A stretch of DNA of 64,000 nucleotides from Gentiana macrophylla (GCA_026214975.1 JAOBSW010000393.1:1-64000), one strand, 5' to 3'; counted from the first letter of the stretch, positions 10,690 through 24,644 are shown. The notes: a model not told the origin generated them from the letters alone. Numbers and translations: made by a program.

Positions 10690-12045
10690 GAAACTTATTT
10701 TCCTTAAATCAAGCATTTGACACAATGAAAACATCTTAAAAAAAATAAGGCACATCAAAGAATGTACACACTTGGAAAACAAAACTTCGCAATAAGGGAA
10801 CTTTTACCGAGTTTCAGAAGTTTCAAATGAAGGATTTAACTAGAGCATGGGTTAAAATTAGTATGGATGGGGAAACATTTGAAATCAGGATAACCAAGTA
10901 GGAAACTAGATGATTATAAAAGAGAACCTTATTGATGAATACATAAGATTGGAAAATCACCACGCAATCGTTTCTTGCCATCGAAGAGCACTATAACGAC
11001 AACACATAGTCTCTACCTACCAAACTTCTTATCCTGGCTAACAACTAGCTTAAGAATCAGATAAATCAAAGTATTCTCATCTCCTATAACCTACTACACC
11101 ATAACTTACAGGGTGAAATTCAGGTGCATACATAAGCCATTATAATTGATTTGCACAAAACAAATTGAACTAATTTTGAACATGAGGCAGAGAGAAAATA
11201 TGTGAGTATATAAGTTTTACATATGATGCTAAAAAAAAATCAAAAATTTTGGGAAGCCATAGGTCGGTCAAAATAATTCTTTTCATCTACTGCTATAAGC
11301 TGTCAAAAATTTTCAGGACTTCATCAACTGTCGTGTGTTGCAGATTGTGCTCAGACCAAAACGAATTTGCACTTGGTTCCAAAACAAAAATTATAGTGCA
11401 GGATGTTTTCTACAACATATAAAAAAAATCCAAGTCATTTGGAGGTGTTTAGCGTATTAAAAATAGAATGATAAGTAAGACTACCGCTGCAGAATTTTCT
11501 GAACAGACTACCCCTCCTTGTTAAACAATTTGTGAACAATCCATATTGAAAACTAAATTGATGTAAAGAGAGAAATTGTAGATAAGACAAATTTCTAAGT
11601 GGCTGAAAATTTACAGAATTCTTGGTACAAAAAAATGATATAACATGACCTGTAGAAACATGAACAAAATTGTTTACTCGTTTTGCATAACACCAAGTTA
11701 CAAGGAAGTGATTTGAACCAAATGTAGCATTACGAAAGCATTAAAACCTCAAAAAGAAAGGACATTGGAGAAATATTCGAAGATTCCGAAAGGAATGAGG
11801 GATCCTATAAAGGTTCTCGAAAGGAACAAAACTTAAGAGGATCACATAAGAGATGTGAGCATAAAACTCAACCTAACCTTCGCCTAAGGAGACTTTTCAC
11901 TTGGTCCTAGTGCAACTTAACCACGTTCTAAGGATTCCTAATCCTACAAGAATTTACAACCAAGATCAAGAGAGATCAGAAGGGTTCAAAAGGTCTAAAG
12001 AAATCTTATCTTAGAGAGGAGAAGCCTAGGAAAGAGGGACGCTTC
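10690..12045 (-). mobile_element. Leader/internal region of a minus-strand Ty3/gypsy element, non-coding
   Basis: It lies downstream (in minus orientation) of the primer site at 12046-12057. No ORF of 60 codons or more is present in either strand, so gag is missing or the element is a LARD. The far end is cut by the Athila-like LTR at 10689/10690. Confidence 0.5.
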
Positions 12046-12057
12046 GCTCTGATACCA
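12046..12057 (-). promoter_or_regulatory. Primer-binding site of minus-strand Ty3/gypsy element
   Basis: The minus strand reads TGGTATCAGAGC two bases after the LTR end (TTACA-GT). This matches an initiator tRNA-Met-type primer site, used by chromoviruses such as Tekay/Del. Confidence 0.75.
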
Positions 12058-12059
12058 AC

Positions 12060-14120
12060 TGTAACGCCCCGCTCCTGGAGACCGAGCCCTTATCCGGAAG
12101 AGAAACGTTCGGCGCGTATATCATTCAATAAATCTAATATTATACGCAAATATGTACGTCGTCATATCAAATAAAAGCAAACGGAAGCTAAAAAGACTCA
12201 GGTAAAAACATAAATGCTACTAAGAATAGATACAACCATACTAAAAATGGATAGTTAACTACAACGACGAAACAAAACCAAAGACTTACACAATACGAGA
12301 TCTTAAAAGTACAAACCAAACTTAAAAAAGTCTAGGAGTAAACGGACAACAAGTCTAGTACAACCTTTACGAGGAAGAATAATCTAAAAGCATCAACGTC
12401 ATCAAGTCGTCGACTACTATTGGTCAACCTGTTCGTCTTCTCAACCCACAATGCATACAAAAGAAAATGAAAAGGAGGTAAGTACAAAGTACTTAGTAAA
12501 AGTGAGAAACTAATGAATAACTAAGTTCTACAACAAAAGGTTCTTTTCATTATTATTATGTTATCTTTATGAGAGATCGGTCGACTCAATCTAGGGTTCA
12601 CTCCATGTCCATCAACATGTCAGGACAATACGTTTCTAGCTTAACTTATCTTGGTTACGTCGTCACTCAAGGGCACTATGCATGATGTGTATACATCACG
12701 AGATATATTTGCCAACTACGGTGAATAGCACCGATAGTCCCGGGATCTCCCCGGTATGCATATACGTTCGATGAATTTCCTCCACTACCCTTCAGCCTTT
12801 TGAGCCAGTAGCGTTTTCACCTTTTTATGAACGTATCACATCGCCGATATGACTTGGTGCCTAACCGAGAATAGGTGACGTTTTATCTTTTACTACCACG
12901 TATGTAACTTTATTGTGTATTAACTAGCCACCTAAGTGTTTTCAAGTAAGCTCCCTCACATACACTACTCTCTTTCCTAGACCACTAGACACGGACTAGG
13001 CCTAACAATTATACAGACATTGATGAACTCCAGTTCATCAAAGCACAAACCCTTTCATGCTCTTCCGACGGATCCGAACTTCAACTCCCTTTAAGAGTAC
13101 ATTCGGTGCCGAAACTAAACGAATCGGAAGCTCAATCGAAGCTTGTTAAGGTTTAATTAATGTTATAAGACCAAAGGATAACAATTAGAACGTATTACAA
13201 AACCCTAAAACACGATTTTCTACACTTAATCGATTCCTAACCCAAACCAAACGCGTTTATCAACAAATTACTCAGAAAAACAGCAATAGAACTCAACTCA
13301 AATATACCAAAAAATCACATCTCATTAATTACAACTTAATGAATTCTATCACCAAACAACACCAAAACTCACCGGAACTCAACCTATCATTATAAAACAA
13401 TAATTACTCATTAGGAAGAGTCTCTTACCTTAATTTCCAGAAAAACCGATCCAAAACCTTCAAGAAATTGCTGAACTTATAAGCCTTCAACTTGTAACCT
13501 AATTAAACAACAAGTAAACCTAAAAATCCTATCTTTCTTGAAAATCCCGAATTGAAAAAGTGTGGAAAACTGAGTATTACCTGAATTAAATGCTGTAAAA
13601 CTATTTTTAGAACGATCTACGCTCTAAGACGATCGTTTTGACTACTCATTGCTGAAAAACAGAGCTAGGGATTAAAAGATATGAATTTTTGAAGAATCAA
13701 ACCCGACGATTACGAAAAACTAGGCTAAACTGAAAAATTACGGAATAAGGATATTTTAATTTCTAAAGTTGCGTCTCGTCGCGGTGATCACTTTTCTCTC
13801 CTGCGGCATCTTGAACATATGAACGGATTGGCCCTGCGATTGGAGATTACGTTCTCCCTTTTTTTTTCTGAAAACTCTGTGTCGACTGTGTTGCTGCCGC
13901 CGTTCCTCTCCTCTTTTTTTCTTCAGAAAATACGTATAAAACAAATAAGGAAATTTTGGGAATTATTTCCTTTTTATAGACTTAATTAAATCCATTAATT
14001 AAGTAACTAAATCCTTTAATTAAATCCTTTTTAATTAAATAAATAGGATAATTAATAATTAGGTCATACCAAAAATACCCAATTACTACTTTGCCCTTTC
14101 TAAAAATTCGGGATATTACA
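12060..14120 (-). mobile_element. Long Ty3/gypsy LTR (Tekay/Del-like), minus strand
   Basis: On the minus strand the LTR begins TGTAATATCCCGAATTTTT at 14120 and ends CGGGGCGTTACA at 12060, giving TG...CA ends and matching inverted termini (TGTAAyryCCCG). Length is 2061 bp. The primer site follows directly. The 'TGTAACRYCCCG' termini are typical of plant chromovirus LTRs. No gene is seen inside; the ORF at 13756-13944 is a low-complexity basic translation. Confidence 0.75.
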
Positions 14121-14785
14121 CATGCGATTAGGTGTAGTATGTATATGTAATATATATAGATTTATGCATATAATATATATATGTGATAGAGATACACATG
14201 CCAGAATTGATTTATTGTAATATAATAAAAGATATATTTAATATTGGATATTGAAAATATATATCCTGGAAATATTTAATATAAGATATTGAGTATTTAA
14301 TGAGATAAATCTAGAATATCTATTTTCCTTATTTTACTAGTAAAATGTTTTTTTTCTTTCATCTATCTTCTGGAAGCTTCTCCTAATCAGATTAGGACAC
14401 ATGGGGCGCCACTCTCCTTATATAAGAAAGGGGTTGGCTAGAGCTTTTGTACATTACAATTCCAAGAGCTAATAGTTCTTGTAAAAAATTAGAGAGCTTC
14501 CTAGAGAGAGATTTTGAGAGAGAGAAAATACCGGTCTAGCAACCGGATTTTTCTAGTAGCAATCCAATGGTGGATTCCGGCGGGTTGTTCGTGTGGACTA
14601 GCGGTAGAGGCCGAACGCTTGGCCGGCTCCGTGCACCACTACTCTCCTAAGAAGGTCAAAGCGTCGATCTTTTAGATCAAGCAAGGTATTCACCGTCTAC
14701 TTCTTTTATGCTTGTTGTTTAAACGAAGTCGATCCTGGTTAAAAAGGAAATAAATTTTTGAATTCCGCTGCGTTCCCGCGTAGAT
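14121..14785 (+). repeat. 3' half of a Tork/Angela-like copia LTR
   Basis: The block 14390-14740 matches the minus-strand LTR at 62200-62520: shared landmarks are 'ggggcgccact', 'gccggtctagcaaccgg' (partly), 'ggattccggc', 'ttcgtgtgga' and 'gtcaaagcgtcgatctt'. It ends near 'tttcctaata', where a primer site would be expected, but none follows. It is therefore a truncated LTR of the same family as the 52.8-63.3 kb element, in opposite orientation. Confidence 0.65.
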
Positions 14786-15178
14786 TTCCTAATAGGTTTG
14801 TGAAGATGGAGGTTGGTTTTTGGCTACATATGTCCTTGCATGTCTGGTAGATTGTTTTGTGTTCTTTTGTTTTCTGTTGAGTTGATTGGGTCGGTAATAG
14901 TCAGAATTTTTGAGTTGGTGTTCAGGTTTTTAGATTTGTTTGAGTCGGATTATGCCATGGTTAAGGCCGGCTTTTGGCTTCTGTTACCAAGTCAAGTACT
15001 CTCTAATGATGCAGAATTTGGTGAAAATATGGTTATCTCCAAGTATTTGCTTCAAGTGGTGGTTTCCAGCATTAAGGCCGGCGGTGATTTGGAATTTATT
15101 CGGCTGTTTTTTGGTGTTCCAATGTTATTTGTTGCTTTTAATTATCTTAATGAAATCATTTCCTTTTGAAAAAAAATA
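14786..15178 (+). other. Unassigned segment ending in an A-run
   Basis: A 118-codon hydrophobic ORF (14813-15169) is open but overlaps another frame of similar length and shows no recognisable domain. The stretch ends 'tccttttgaaaaaaaat', which could be the poly(A) end of a LINE-type insertion or the leader of the adjacent copia LTR fragment. I cannot decide between these. Confidence 0.25.
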
Positions 15179-15657
15179 ACTCAAACCCTACTGACGATGC
15201 TCATAATCGTCCAGGTCAAAATCTGACTACAGTGTGGTTATGGACCTCGTGGGGATGATCCAAGTAACTTTTTTGGTGGAATTTGAATATAGGCTTGCAA
15301 AACAGACAGAGCGTTAGAGGTCCCAATGCTTTCCCTTGGGTGGACACTCCGACGCTCAAGTCGGTACTGATACAGAGACATTTATATGAATGACGGCAAG
15401 CGGGAGTATTGCAAACGTATCGTAATCGTACCTTGGTAGTAAGGATGATGATCCTTTATATATTGCGCCATCATAAATGGTAATTGTTTAGCAGTATGGG
15501 CAAGGATGTTTCCCGTTCTTATAATAGAGGAGCATGTCATGGAGCAGTCATAGTTCAGGCTGTAGTGGGGCATGTATCTCTGAGCCATCACCGTTACAGT
15601 TGCTATCGTGAAGTATTGTCTGTGTGAAGTCCGGAATGCTTGCTTAATGGTTCGTAA
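15179..15657. other. No gene recognised
   Basis: Rearranged sequence between the A-rich end at 15178 and the chromovirus fragment. A minus-strand ORF at 15382-15666 has a faint RNase-H-like 'IRTGNILAHTAKQL', too weak to call. Confidence 0.3.
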
Positions 15658-16060
15658 TTGTTGCATGAGGTCGGGTTAAGCCCAAGATACATGGGATCCT
15701 TTAAGATCTATGAGAGAGTTGATGAGCCTTCATGTCAGTTGCGGTTACCATCTTCAATATCTCGGGTTCATAATGTCTTCCATGTATATATATTAAGAAA
15801 GTGCCTCTCAGAATCACATCAGACGATCGACCTTGATCTAGAGTTGTTTAAGGAGAACATTTTTTTTTCATGAACAACCAGTGTGGAGCTTGGGAAGGAA
15901 GCAAGAGCTTTTAGAGGGAAATGCAATGATCTTAATCACAATGTGGTGGTCCAATCATACCGAACCAGATCCACTTAGGATCTCGAATTAGAGATGCAAG
16001 GAAGGCATCCATTTTTTTCCGGAGTTGGTACATAGTTTCGAGGACGAAACTCTTTTTAAT
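15658..16060 (+). pseudogene. Chromovirus integrase C-terminus and chromodomain remnant
   Basis: The reading frame gives 'LSPRYMGSFKIYERV...' and then 'SSISRVHNVFHVYILRK', the conserved end of Ty3/gypsy integrase just before the chromodomain. After the stop at 15873 the chromodomain part is detectable only in shifted frames ('MWWSNHTEPDP' near 15940). It runs into 'gaggacgaaactctttttaat', the usual end of Tekay/Del-type pol. Only this 3' piece of the element is present. Confidence 0.75.
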
Positions 16061-16370
16061 GAGGGGATGATGTAATAACCCATTTCACATAGAATGTCAT
16101 TTTTACCTTCGATATTAATGAATGTGGGTATATAAGCCCTCTTATGACATTAAGGTTTATCATTCACTCCTCTTTCTCTCTTGTTTTTAAATTCATGTCT
16201 TCTTCTTCAATGCTTCAGTAGAAAAATCTTGCAAATCCTTGTCTTTTTCAATGCTTCTACAAATAAATATTATAGATGTCATTGTAATTTAAGCCTGACT
16301 TGTGTAATTGTTACGGATTGGGAACGTGCTGAGTGGCATTTTCTTATTCTATCCCCAGGGTAGGTTTAGG
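16061..16370 (+). repeat. Polypurine tract and start of chromovirus 3' LTR
   Basis: The tract GAGGGGAT (16061-16068) is followed by TGTAATAACCC at 16071, the standard start of a Tekay/Del-type LTR. A TATA-like 'gtatataagccc' is at about 16128. The 3' end of the LTR is not recognisable, so the right border is approximate. Confidence 0.6.
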
Positions 16371-16446
16371 TCAATACAAAAAGCATTTTTGAAAGCTTAT
16401 TATGCTAATTCATAAAATGCTGAGAGGTTAGTAATAGTTGGTATCA

Positions 16447-16611
16447 TCTCAAGTGAGATGGTCAAGTACTTTCTCAAATGCAAGTGTTTTAGACATTATT
16501 AAAAACACGACGTAGTTATATAAAAAAATTCTACGGCTAGATCATCTTTGTATTTGAGTATGTGGTTGAATCACCTACAATTGAGAGAATACTTGATCTT
16601 CTCACTTGAGA
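16447..16611. mobile_element. Foldback MITE
   Basis: Imperfect terminal inverted repeats of about 30 bp: 'tctcaagtgaga' at the left and 'tctcacttgaga' at the right, continuing as 'gtcaagta' / 'tacttgat' and 'ttctcaa' / 'ttgagagaa'. The 100-bp centre has no ORF. I cannot see a convincing target duplication, so the superfamily is open. Confidence 0.65.
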
Positions 16612-17420
16612 GAAGTCCTTTTGTTGAACATATCACTATTTATTACGTTTCTTTTTTTCCTTTTTTCCTCGGAAGACCCATGTGCGCTTCCATTACTCTT
16701 GCAAGCCATTATCACTAATTTCTTAGGCCATAACCAACCATTATTACTATTTTCTTAGAGTATCCTGGCTGCTTTCCATTAGGGTAACATAGCAGGTCTA
16801 TATTGCATAAAACCATTTAATAAACCGTTTAAACAAACAAAATCTGTTGATAATTAAGAAATAGCCCAATAAGTTTTAAGTAAAAAAATAGCCCAATAAG
16901 TTTTATAGACGGAGAGACAATTTCTCAAAGATTTATAACTTAAATGACGTACGCTTGAAAAAACCATATGGCTGTTGCAATTTTTTTCCTTCTTTTAATA
17001 CTTAGTATCTTTTGATCTATTATTTCCAAACGTGATACAAATTTCACCTAACTTTTTTTTGGTTTTTTCGTGCTTTCTTTGTTTTGAGACTTTGTTTGAT
17101 ATCATTACACCGTTATTCATTAGATTCACTATCAAAAATCACTCAATAAATTTCAACAATGAATCTCGAACAACAATGAACTTTGACGGTGGATTTTTAG
17201 TAATTACGTTAAAATATGGTTATCGTGGCCTCGAAATAAAGAGGATGGAAAAATAAAAACATTTGTGAAAGAATTATCAATTTTTGAGGTATATATTGTG
17301 AAATCTAAGTGTTTAACAATGATAGATGAAAAAATGTATTGTATTTTTTTTGTTCCAGACGTACAATATTTTTTAATAAATTTGTCACTTATGCAGAAGT
17401 TTTGAAAATATATCATATTT
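16612..17420. other. AT-rich intergenic DNA, no gene seen
   Basis: Only random short ORFs occur. A short direct repeat 'aatagcccaataagtttta' occurs twice near 16860-16905. Confidence 0.5.
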
Positions 17421-17472
17421 ATTATGTATTTTGGATTGTTTATTGATATTGATTGATTCTAATTGATCTTTT

Positions 17473-19423
17473 CCCATAGAGAAAAGGAGGGAAAAGTCCA
17501 AATTATGACCCAAAATAAATAAACATGACACACTCCTTTTTTTTAGTTATAAAAGGATAATAAAATTTCAGACGGACAAAAATATCCTAATTTAATAAAT
17601 TGGAGCGCGCGTCCCAGCCCCAGGTTCTTATTTGGTTTATTTAAGTCTATTTTTTTTCAAACAATCGCAAATTTTTATTTAGAACTCCGATAATCAATTT
17701 TTTTGCACCAAAATTCGTATTTTATTTCCTCCGAGATCTCATACGATACCCTTCCGATGTAAATTTTTAAAAGTCGAAAAAAATATTTGCATTAATCAGA
17801 ACGTTTTTTCTTATAAACAAACGTAACTTTTGATTTAGAATACCGATTATCAAAATTCTTTCACCAAAGTTCATAAAAAAAATTTCTCTTCATTTTGAGA
17901 TCTCATATGATACCCTTTCGACGTAGTTTTTGAAAGCTGAATTTAATCGCAGCACATTTACACTAACACAAAGATCACGATGATCGATGATCACAATAAT
18001 GAGATCACATTAACACGTTTTATTAACAAACACAATGAAACCATTACCATTAATAGTATACGATTAGCCAAAAATCATAGACTCTGTAAGCTTTACAACA
18101 ACGCCGACAACCTATATTCCTTTATGGATTAAAATGGAAACAAACCGTAAACTAAAAATCATTTGGACAATAATGTAATCACATTAACACCCAAAAAACT
18201 TCTGTATTTTGAAATAAGTTTATATGATGTCACATTCAACCACAATGGAAACAAATTACAACATATATGATAAACAACTTTAACATCAACATATATGATA
18301 ATTAAGTTACATCAAGGAAAGGATTATCTTAGTACCTAAAAATCTCGACAATGTCGATTGGTACCATCATCTTATTCTCCAACTCTACACCAAATGGTTT
18401 AACATTTTTTCAATAAAGTTGACCTCTACATCAAATGGTTTAACATTTATACCATATTTCAATTCACACATCATTACTAAGGAGCATTAGCCTCTTCTTG
18501 GAACATTAGCTCGTAGATCTCCGTCTTCGGTTTCAATGTGTCGACCTCAGCACCATAACACAATAACGATGATCGTGATCACAATATCAAGATCACAAGA
18601 ATAAATGATCACAACAAGATCAGAGATCACATTCAAACACAAGAACACACTAACACTATCACAAAGGCGTGAGCTTGCTAATGTTTGATCCTTATGACAT
18701 AAAAACTTTTATAACACAAAGGAGGTGCAAAAAAAGTCCAGTACAACAACATAAACCATCATGATATGTAGCAGAAACTTTAGTGAAACAAATTTGTGCA
18801 GATTGCAAAACAAGTTTGTAAAGGCTTCAAGAATAGAACAGTTAGCAAGACAAAGCATCATATTATAACAAGGACAAATTATTGAGTATAGATTGTAGAT
18901 GCTTTAAGAGTCCAAAACAACTCAAATCAGCAACCAAAAAGGCTCAGAACAGCAGTACACGAGATTCAGCAAACAATGGAAAGAAAATGTGCAGACATAT
19001 TTTCACATGCTTTGTATCACATGTTTGGGATACTTAGACACCTCCAAAAATTATGACATTCAACAGATATGATACTTGGAGTGTCTAGTACATACCACTA
19101 AAAGGGAAACTAATCGATCGATGGTATTGTATATTTCATTTGGCTCATTGCTATATTATTTGCAACCCATTTTCAGCCTTAATGCAGCTTGATTTAGGCT
19201 CATCAATCAGCCCCAGTCTCCAAAGATTCATTCAAATACACTAGAAAACAGCCTTAAAGCTATTCCAAAACAACCCAGATTTTCTGTTCAAAATAGACTT
19301 GAAAGTGCAACTCAAATCACCAAGGTTAACATTCAGTTTCAACCCGAATTAACTCATCATCCAGCCCAAGAACCAGCCATAGTATCATCATTTTCGCAGT
19401 TCAACTCGTTCATCGAACTTCAT
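17473..19423. mobile_element. Insertion inside the Copia-2 5' LTR
   Basis: Removing this 1.95 kb restores LTR continuity ('gattgatctttt' / 'taatatta'). No ORF of 60 codons is present. It contains a direct repeat (17655-17945) and GATCAC-rich patches near 17965-18000 and 18560-18630. There is no visible terminal repeat or target duplication, so the element type is unknown. Confidence 0.5.
17655..17945. repeat. Tandem direct repeat, about 160-bp unit, diverged
   Basis: Two copies share 'tttagaa(c/t)(t/a)ccgat', 'caccaaa(a/g)ttc', 'gagatctcata' and 'gataccctt(t/c)cga'. The same family appears as a foldback at 49108-49437 ('ttctttcaccaaa', 'ttccgacgt'). Confidence 0.55.
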
Positions 19424-19582
19424 TATAATATTAGGATTCTATTCATTTATTATATTCACATCCTAGAATGTACTATAAATACCCCTTTATACCATTAAAA
19501 TAATAGACAAGCAATTTTCCTTCTTCTCTACACTTTGTATTTCCTCTTGTTCCCCTCTTATTATTCTCTTAGTTTTACAACA

Positions 19583-19597
19583 CGTTATCAGCACGAG
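19583..19597 (+). promoter_or_regulatory. Copia-2 primer-binding site
   Basis: CGTTATCAGCACGAG follows the LTR end 'ttttacaaca'. The same site with one change is at 28587-28601. Confidence 0.75.
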
Positions 19598-20764
19598 ACT
19601 CTACCAATAATTTTACACCATTAGCTTTTCCTAATAAACAATCAGGTATAAACTCAGTGAAGCTATGCAACAGAGTCACCCAAAAATCATTGATAAAGAT
19701 CATTGAAAGTTGAGGTAAAATTTGATCATTTTGTTTATCTTTTAATTTATATATATGATGTCAATTGTGTCATGCGATTATATTATCATATATCATATGT
19801 AATATGAGTATAATATTGATGGTAATTATATTGAAGACATTAATATAATGATGGATCAAGTCAAAATCATGATACCTAATATACATCACTCATATGAAGC
19901 CTTGAAGGTTAAATACCTGAAACAAAAGAATTTATCTTCTATGCAATTTGGAAAGTAAGATATGATCACAAAGACTTGATCAATATTTGAAACGAGCATA
20001 TAATGGACCAGAAACCCATATAAAAATATAAGCTCGTAAAAGTGAATATAAAATTCACATAAGTGGGAATGTCAAAAACTAACGAAAGTGAATATTTAAT
20101 TGACATTATAAATTTCAGACATGTCAAATTTCGTGAAAGTGAATTTGAAAGTCACAGAAAAAAGTATGGACATGTTATTCATATAAATAAATTAGGACCT
20201 GAAGTCCGTAGAAAAAGACATATTCCACAAGTGATCTGGAATTCAGAGATAAGAAATCTCCTGAATATATCATTAGACTTTTATGATCACCGATAAAGAA
20301 TACTTTACTTTTTATTGTAATGGTATGCTCTTGAAGTAGCAATACCGTTCGAAATGATTTATGATTTCAACGAAATTGTTTACGATGGTTATGTCATAAA
20401 TGAAAAAATAATCCAACAAATGTTGGATATGAAAAAAAAAAAGAGTTATCGTTGATATGACTCATTAGTCCCGACCAATTGATGACCGTCCGTTTCTTGT
20501 AGTGAACGTGGCATAATTTTTAATATTTGATTTGGTCGTGGATATGGACATGGTTGATACAGTCCTCAAAAAATTATTTTTATATGACTAAGACAATAAT
20601 CTTCACAAGAAACAATGTGATCTTTTAGAAGATCACACCACATGTCAGAGTTAGTGGCGATTTCCAGAAATTGTTTATACGATGCATTTAAAATTTAAAA
20701 ATCGTTTATTAATAAATAAATTGTTTCTTGTCTTGGCCTTATTTTGATACGGCTAAAGTTATTT

Positions 20765-20821
<57 letters not shown>

Positions 20822-23800
20822 GCTATAGAATTTTATTTTATCGATTGTGTATAATGGATACGTGTTGCTAGTTTTCTTCTAAAATGAAAAAAGGAAAATA
20901 AATGAATTATCATGTATTTTTGGTAAGTAGATCTTGATATTAGCCACAATAATAATATATGATTATCAATCGGTGGATTAACTAATGTATATATTACTTT
21001 TGGCAATCATATTCGTATAAATGTAAGTAAATAAAATCATTTTAAATTGTTAAAATTAAATAGATTATACTTTACATGATTGTGTTGTTATGTTAATCAC
21101 TTACGTTGTGCGATACATGATCTTTATTTTGATACTGGCGTGAGATTATTTTTATACGTTGCTTTATAACTTAACAATATATTTTCCCACTAAAATTTGA
21201 CATTGTATGAAAAATAAAACACATGATATTGCTATATCATTTAGTTAATTGGATTGATATTAACCATAATTTTACAATATTTGCATGATCATTGTATTAA
21301 TTGATGCATTCATTTTATTTTTGGCAACCGTATCTGCTTTAAATTTAATAAATAAAATCATATTTGTTCATTCAATGAAAGATATTACATTGCTTGATTA
21401 ATTGTCAGAATAATGATAATCAGTAATGTGATTATTTATACATATATTTTTATATTATGTGACAATTGTCATCTTTTGGAACAAATTATTGCTCATTTCG
21501 TTGTAAGAAGAAATGGAGGCGGAACGTGAGATCAATTAATTTGACTAATCGATAGTGCGGCACGCGCGTTTCTTTTTTGAGAAACGTTCTCAAAAGAATA
21601 TATGGGAGATGCAAATGTTAATGGAAGTGCTATATTGAAACAAAATGTTTGAAATAAAATACTATTCTCTCCCATTTCTCAAAAATATCTTTTGAGTAAT
21701 ATGAGTATCATATCGAGATTGAGACAAAAATAAAGAGCAATATGCTTGAAAATGATGAGATATGTCCATTCTATAGGACAATGTGACAAATACAATATGC
21801 ATTTATTAAGCAATTATATTATACAAGTCCATTCCATGAAATGAATGCGACCAAAAGATTCTTCTAGAGATACATTCTTCTAAAGATATTAATTACCGTG
21901 GGTACAACCATATCTTATGAAAAGTTTCATGATGAAAAAAAATCCCACCAAAGTGGTTGGCGATTATAGAACATTGGTATAACCCGGTATACAATAATGA
22001 GATAAAGGATGAAGTAATTAACCGTTATAATATCAATCTCTGGAATGGATTGTCTGACCCCGTTATAAAAATTTCAAAGAAGTATGTTGATACCCGCATA
22101 TGAGGATTTCACATTAAAATGTTGAATCCGTCACGGGTTATTGCATATATTCTAGATAGTGCCAAACATTATATTACAAATGAACTTGACGTTCATATCT
22201 GGATAGTCGTGATTGAATCACGTAAAACACATACAGTGTTGACAGAATTCACTAGGAGAATTAAGAGATCTAAAAAGAGTTATCAATTATGAATGTTCTC
22301 TTTTTCAAAAAAAAATTATGAATGTTCTGGTAATATAGAAGTTCTTGAAGGACATGTCCTAAAATAGCTATATAGCATATTAATATATGGGACACAATAA
22401 GCATGGTCAGCCTCACGAGGGGGTGAAAATGAACATGAAGTTCATTATATTATGTTGTTTTATCGAAACCCCCAAAAGAATATGAAAAAATAATTTGGAT
22501 GATTCTTAAAGAATCTGAAATGACATAGTGCTATGTTGATATTTATTATGATATGTATTGTTTCCAACAGATATAAATCATATAGATATGAGATAGTTAA
22601 ATAAATTTTTATTACCATTGAGTGAAATAACACTTGATCATGAGGTTGATATAGTGAAACCATTGTGTTTGAAATGTGTAAATTGCTGCAGCGAATAGTA
22701 GAGTATCAATTTACAGCTCGGTGCAATTACTATATATTTGATGAAGATCATTTCTCGACATTAGGGGGAGATAAAGGAAACCTCATCTTAGAATAAAGAA
22801 TGCCGAGAAATTTTAACAACATAATTGATCTTCAGTATCTTGCAAAAAAAATCTTGTAGTATTATGAAAGTAAGCTGCCAGATTAATTTATTGAAAATAA
22901 AGGAGTGACGATTTATAAAATGCACCAAATCAAATTTGATTGATGATATTTCTTTATGCCTTTAAGCGTAGAGGACCGATCGGTGTAAGAGATAAAAATC
23001 CGCGGTAAATGAATTCATAGTCACTCACTCATGAATAATCTTAAAGAGATCCGTCTTGGAGACGAAAACCCCAAATAAAATTGCATGTGCATCAAATGAT
23101 CAAATATTGAGGGTTGCGGAACAACCATTCCATATATTGATAAGGATTTGGTTTATGCTAATATCAAATTAGCAATGAATTTCGTGGGAGAAGTTTATAA
23201 TAAATATCATAGTCGACGATTACATATTTGCCTCATAATTTGCTAATAACGGATCCGGAACCCAAGTCGAGTTAAGTGCTAGAAAGCACATAGACTGGTT
23301 AAATGAAATAAGCAATAGAGGCCGATCTTGATTTGAAAATTTGGTTTTGTAGTGACCAAATATTGATTTTGATAAATTAAATTCTCCCGTTATTAATAAC
23401 ATTATGTTCCGTTACTTAATGATTCTGGCAGCAACTATGAGCTTTATATGATGTCATGATTACATATTTATGAGTCATTAGACGTAAGCATTTATATGAA
23501 AATCCCTAATGGATTTCAGTAATGAAAATCGCAACATGCATATTGTTAAGTTGAAATGTCGTCAACATTCATGTTGAATGTAATATGACCAGTTGAGTAG
23601 ATTCCGATTGAAGAAGGAATGTATAAGTGACACATGCTTAATGTCATGAATTTTATAGCATTACGATGTGTGACAATTGAAATATTTGCATGAAAATTGC
23701 GATTATATTACTTTCCCCATTGTTTTGATAATTATAATGTTGATTGTATTGTATGTGTTGCACAAGTGAGTAGTGAGTATACCACTTATTAGCCTATACA

Positions 23801-24640
23801 TTTGATTATCTATATGCACTCTAGAAGAGAGTTGATATACAAAAGTACGTTCTAGTGACAATTTAACACATTTGTTCACTAATATCATTCCTAAATCTAT
23901 TTTGGATGAAATGTGTTTATAATACTGGAATGCGTACATTTGAAAGATTGATGTAGGCATGAGGAGCGACAACTTCAAAACATTTTTGAGGATTTTGGTT
24001 CTAAATCAATGAGTGTACTCTTTTTCCCTTTAACTAAGTTTTCCCTTAGGGTTTTCTTAATTAATGGTTTTTAACGAGGCAGTCAGTGCAACACATAGAA
24101 ACGCATATGACATTAACAATTTACCTTATCTAGTTTTTTTTTCCACTGGATTTTTCTAGCAAAGTTAATAGTACATGACATATATATTATGCAAATACCA
24201 TAGAGAAAATCAATTCAGTCATTTATTAATTGAGACATTGTCTACATGAGAACGAAAATAATCCAATTGTATTATATGAAGACAATGCATCTTACATATC
24301 TCAATTGAAGTGAAGTTATATTAATGGGGATTAACAAAACATATTTCACTAAGTTATTCTTTACTCATTATTTGTAAAAGAGTTGAGAGAATAATGTCAT
24401 GAAGGTCCAGTCAACCAACAATCTGATAGATTTATTACCAAGACATTTGAAAGACTGGTGAAGAGTATTGGGATGCGGCGCTTGAAGGATCTAAATTGAT
24501 GCTTGGTTCAGGGGGAGTGAATCAAATACAGATAAATATGTACTCTTTTTCCTTAACTAAGATTTTTCCGACTAGGTTTTTTCTTAGTAAGGTTTTAATT
24601 AGACATATCATATCTTTAACAATAGACATCCAAGGTGGAG
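19598..24640 (+). pseudogene. Copia-2 decayed gag-pol region
   Basis: No long ORF remains. Weak protein-level matches in order are: Gag-like start near 19830-20290, an integrase tail near 22735-22790 ('acattagggggagataaa', which encodes a Leu-Gly-Gly-Asp-Lys motif), the integrase-RT linker near 22970, RT entry near 23270, and the RNase H C-terminus near 24400-24500. Two similar 'tgtactctttttcc...ggttttcttag' segments, at 24013-24090 and 24538-24595, suggest an internal duplication near the 3' end. Confidence 0.6.
20768..20818. repeat. (TA)n microsatellite
   Basis: About 25 uninterrupted TA units inside Copia-2. Confidence 0.95.
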
Positions 24641-24644
24641 TATT

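Noticed and set aside
14813..15169. Hydrophobic 118-codon ORF that could pass as a membrane protein
   Set aside because: An alternative frame is also open, there is no start context or homologue, and the surroundings are retroelement debris.
15382..15666. Minus-strand ORF with a faint LINE RNase-H-like end
   Set aside because: Only a short 'NILAHTAKQL' likeness; no RT or endonuclease nearby.
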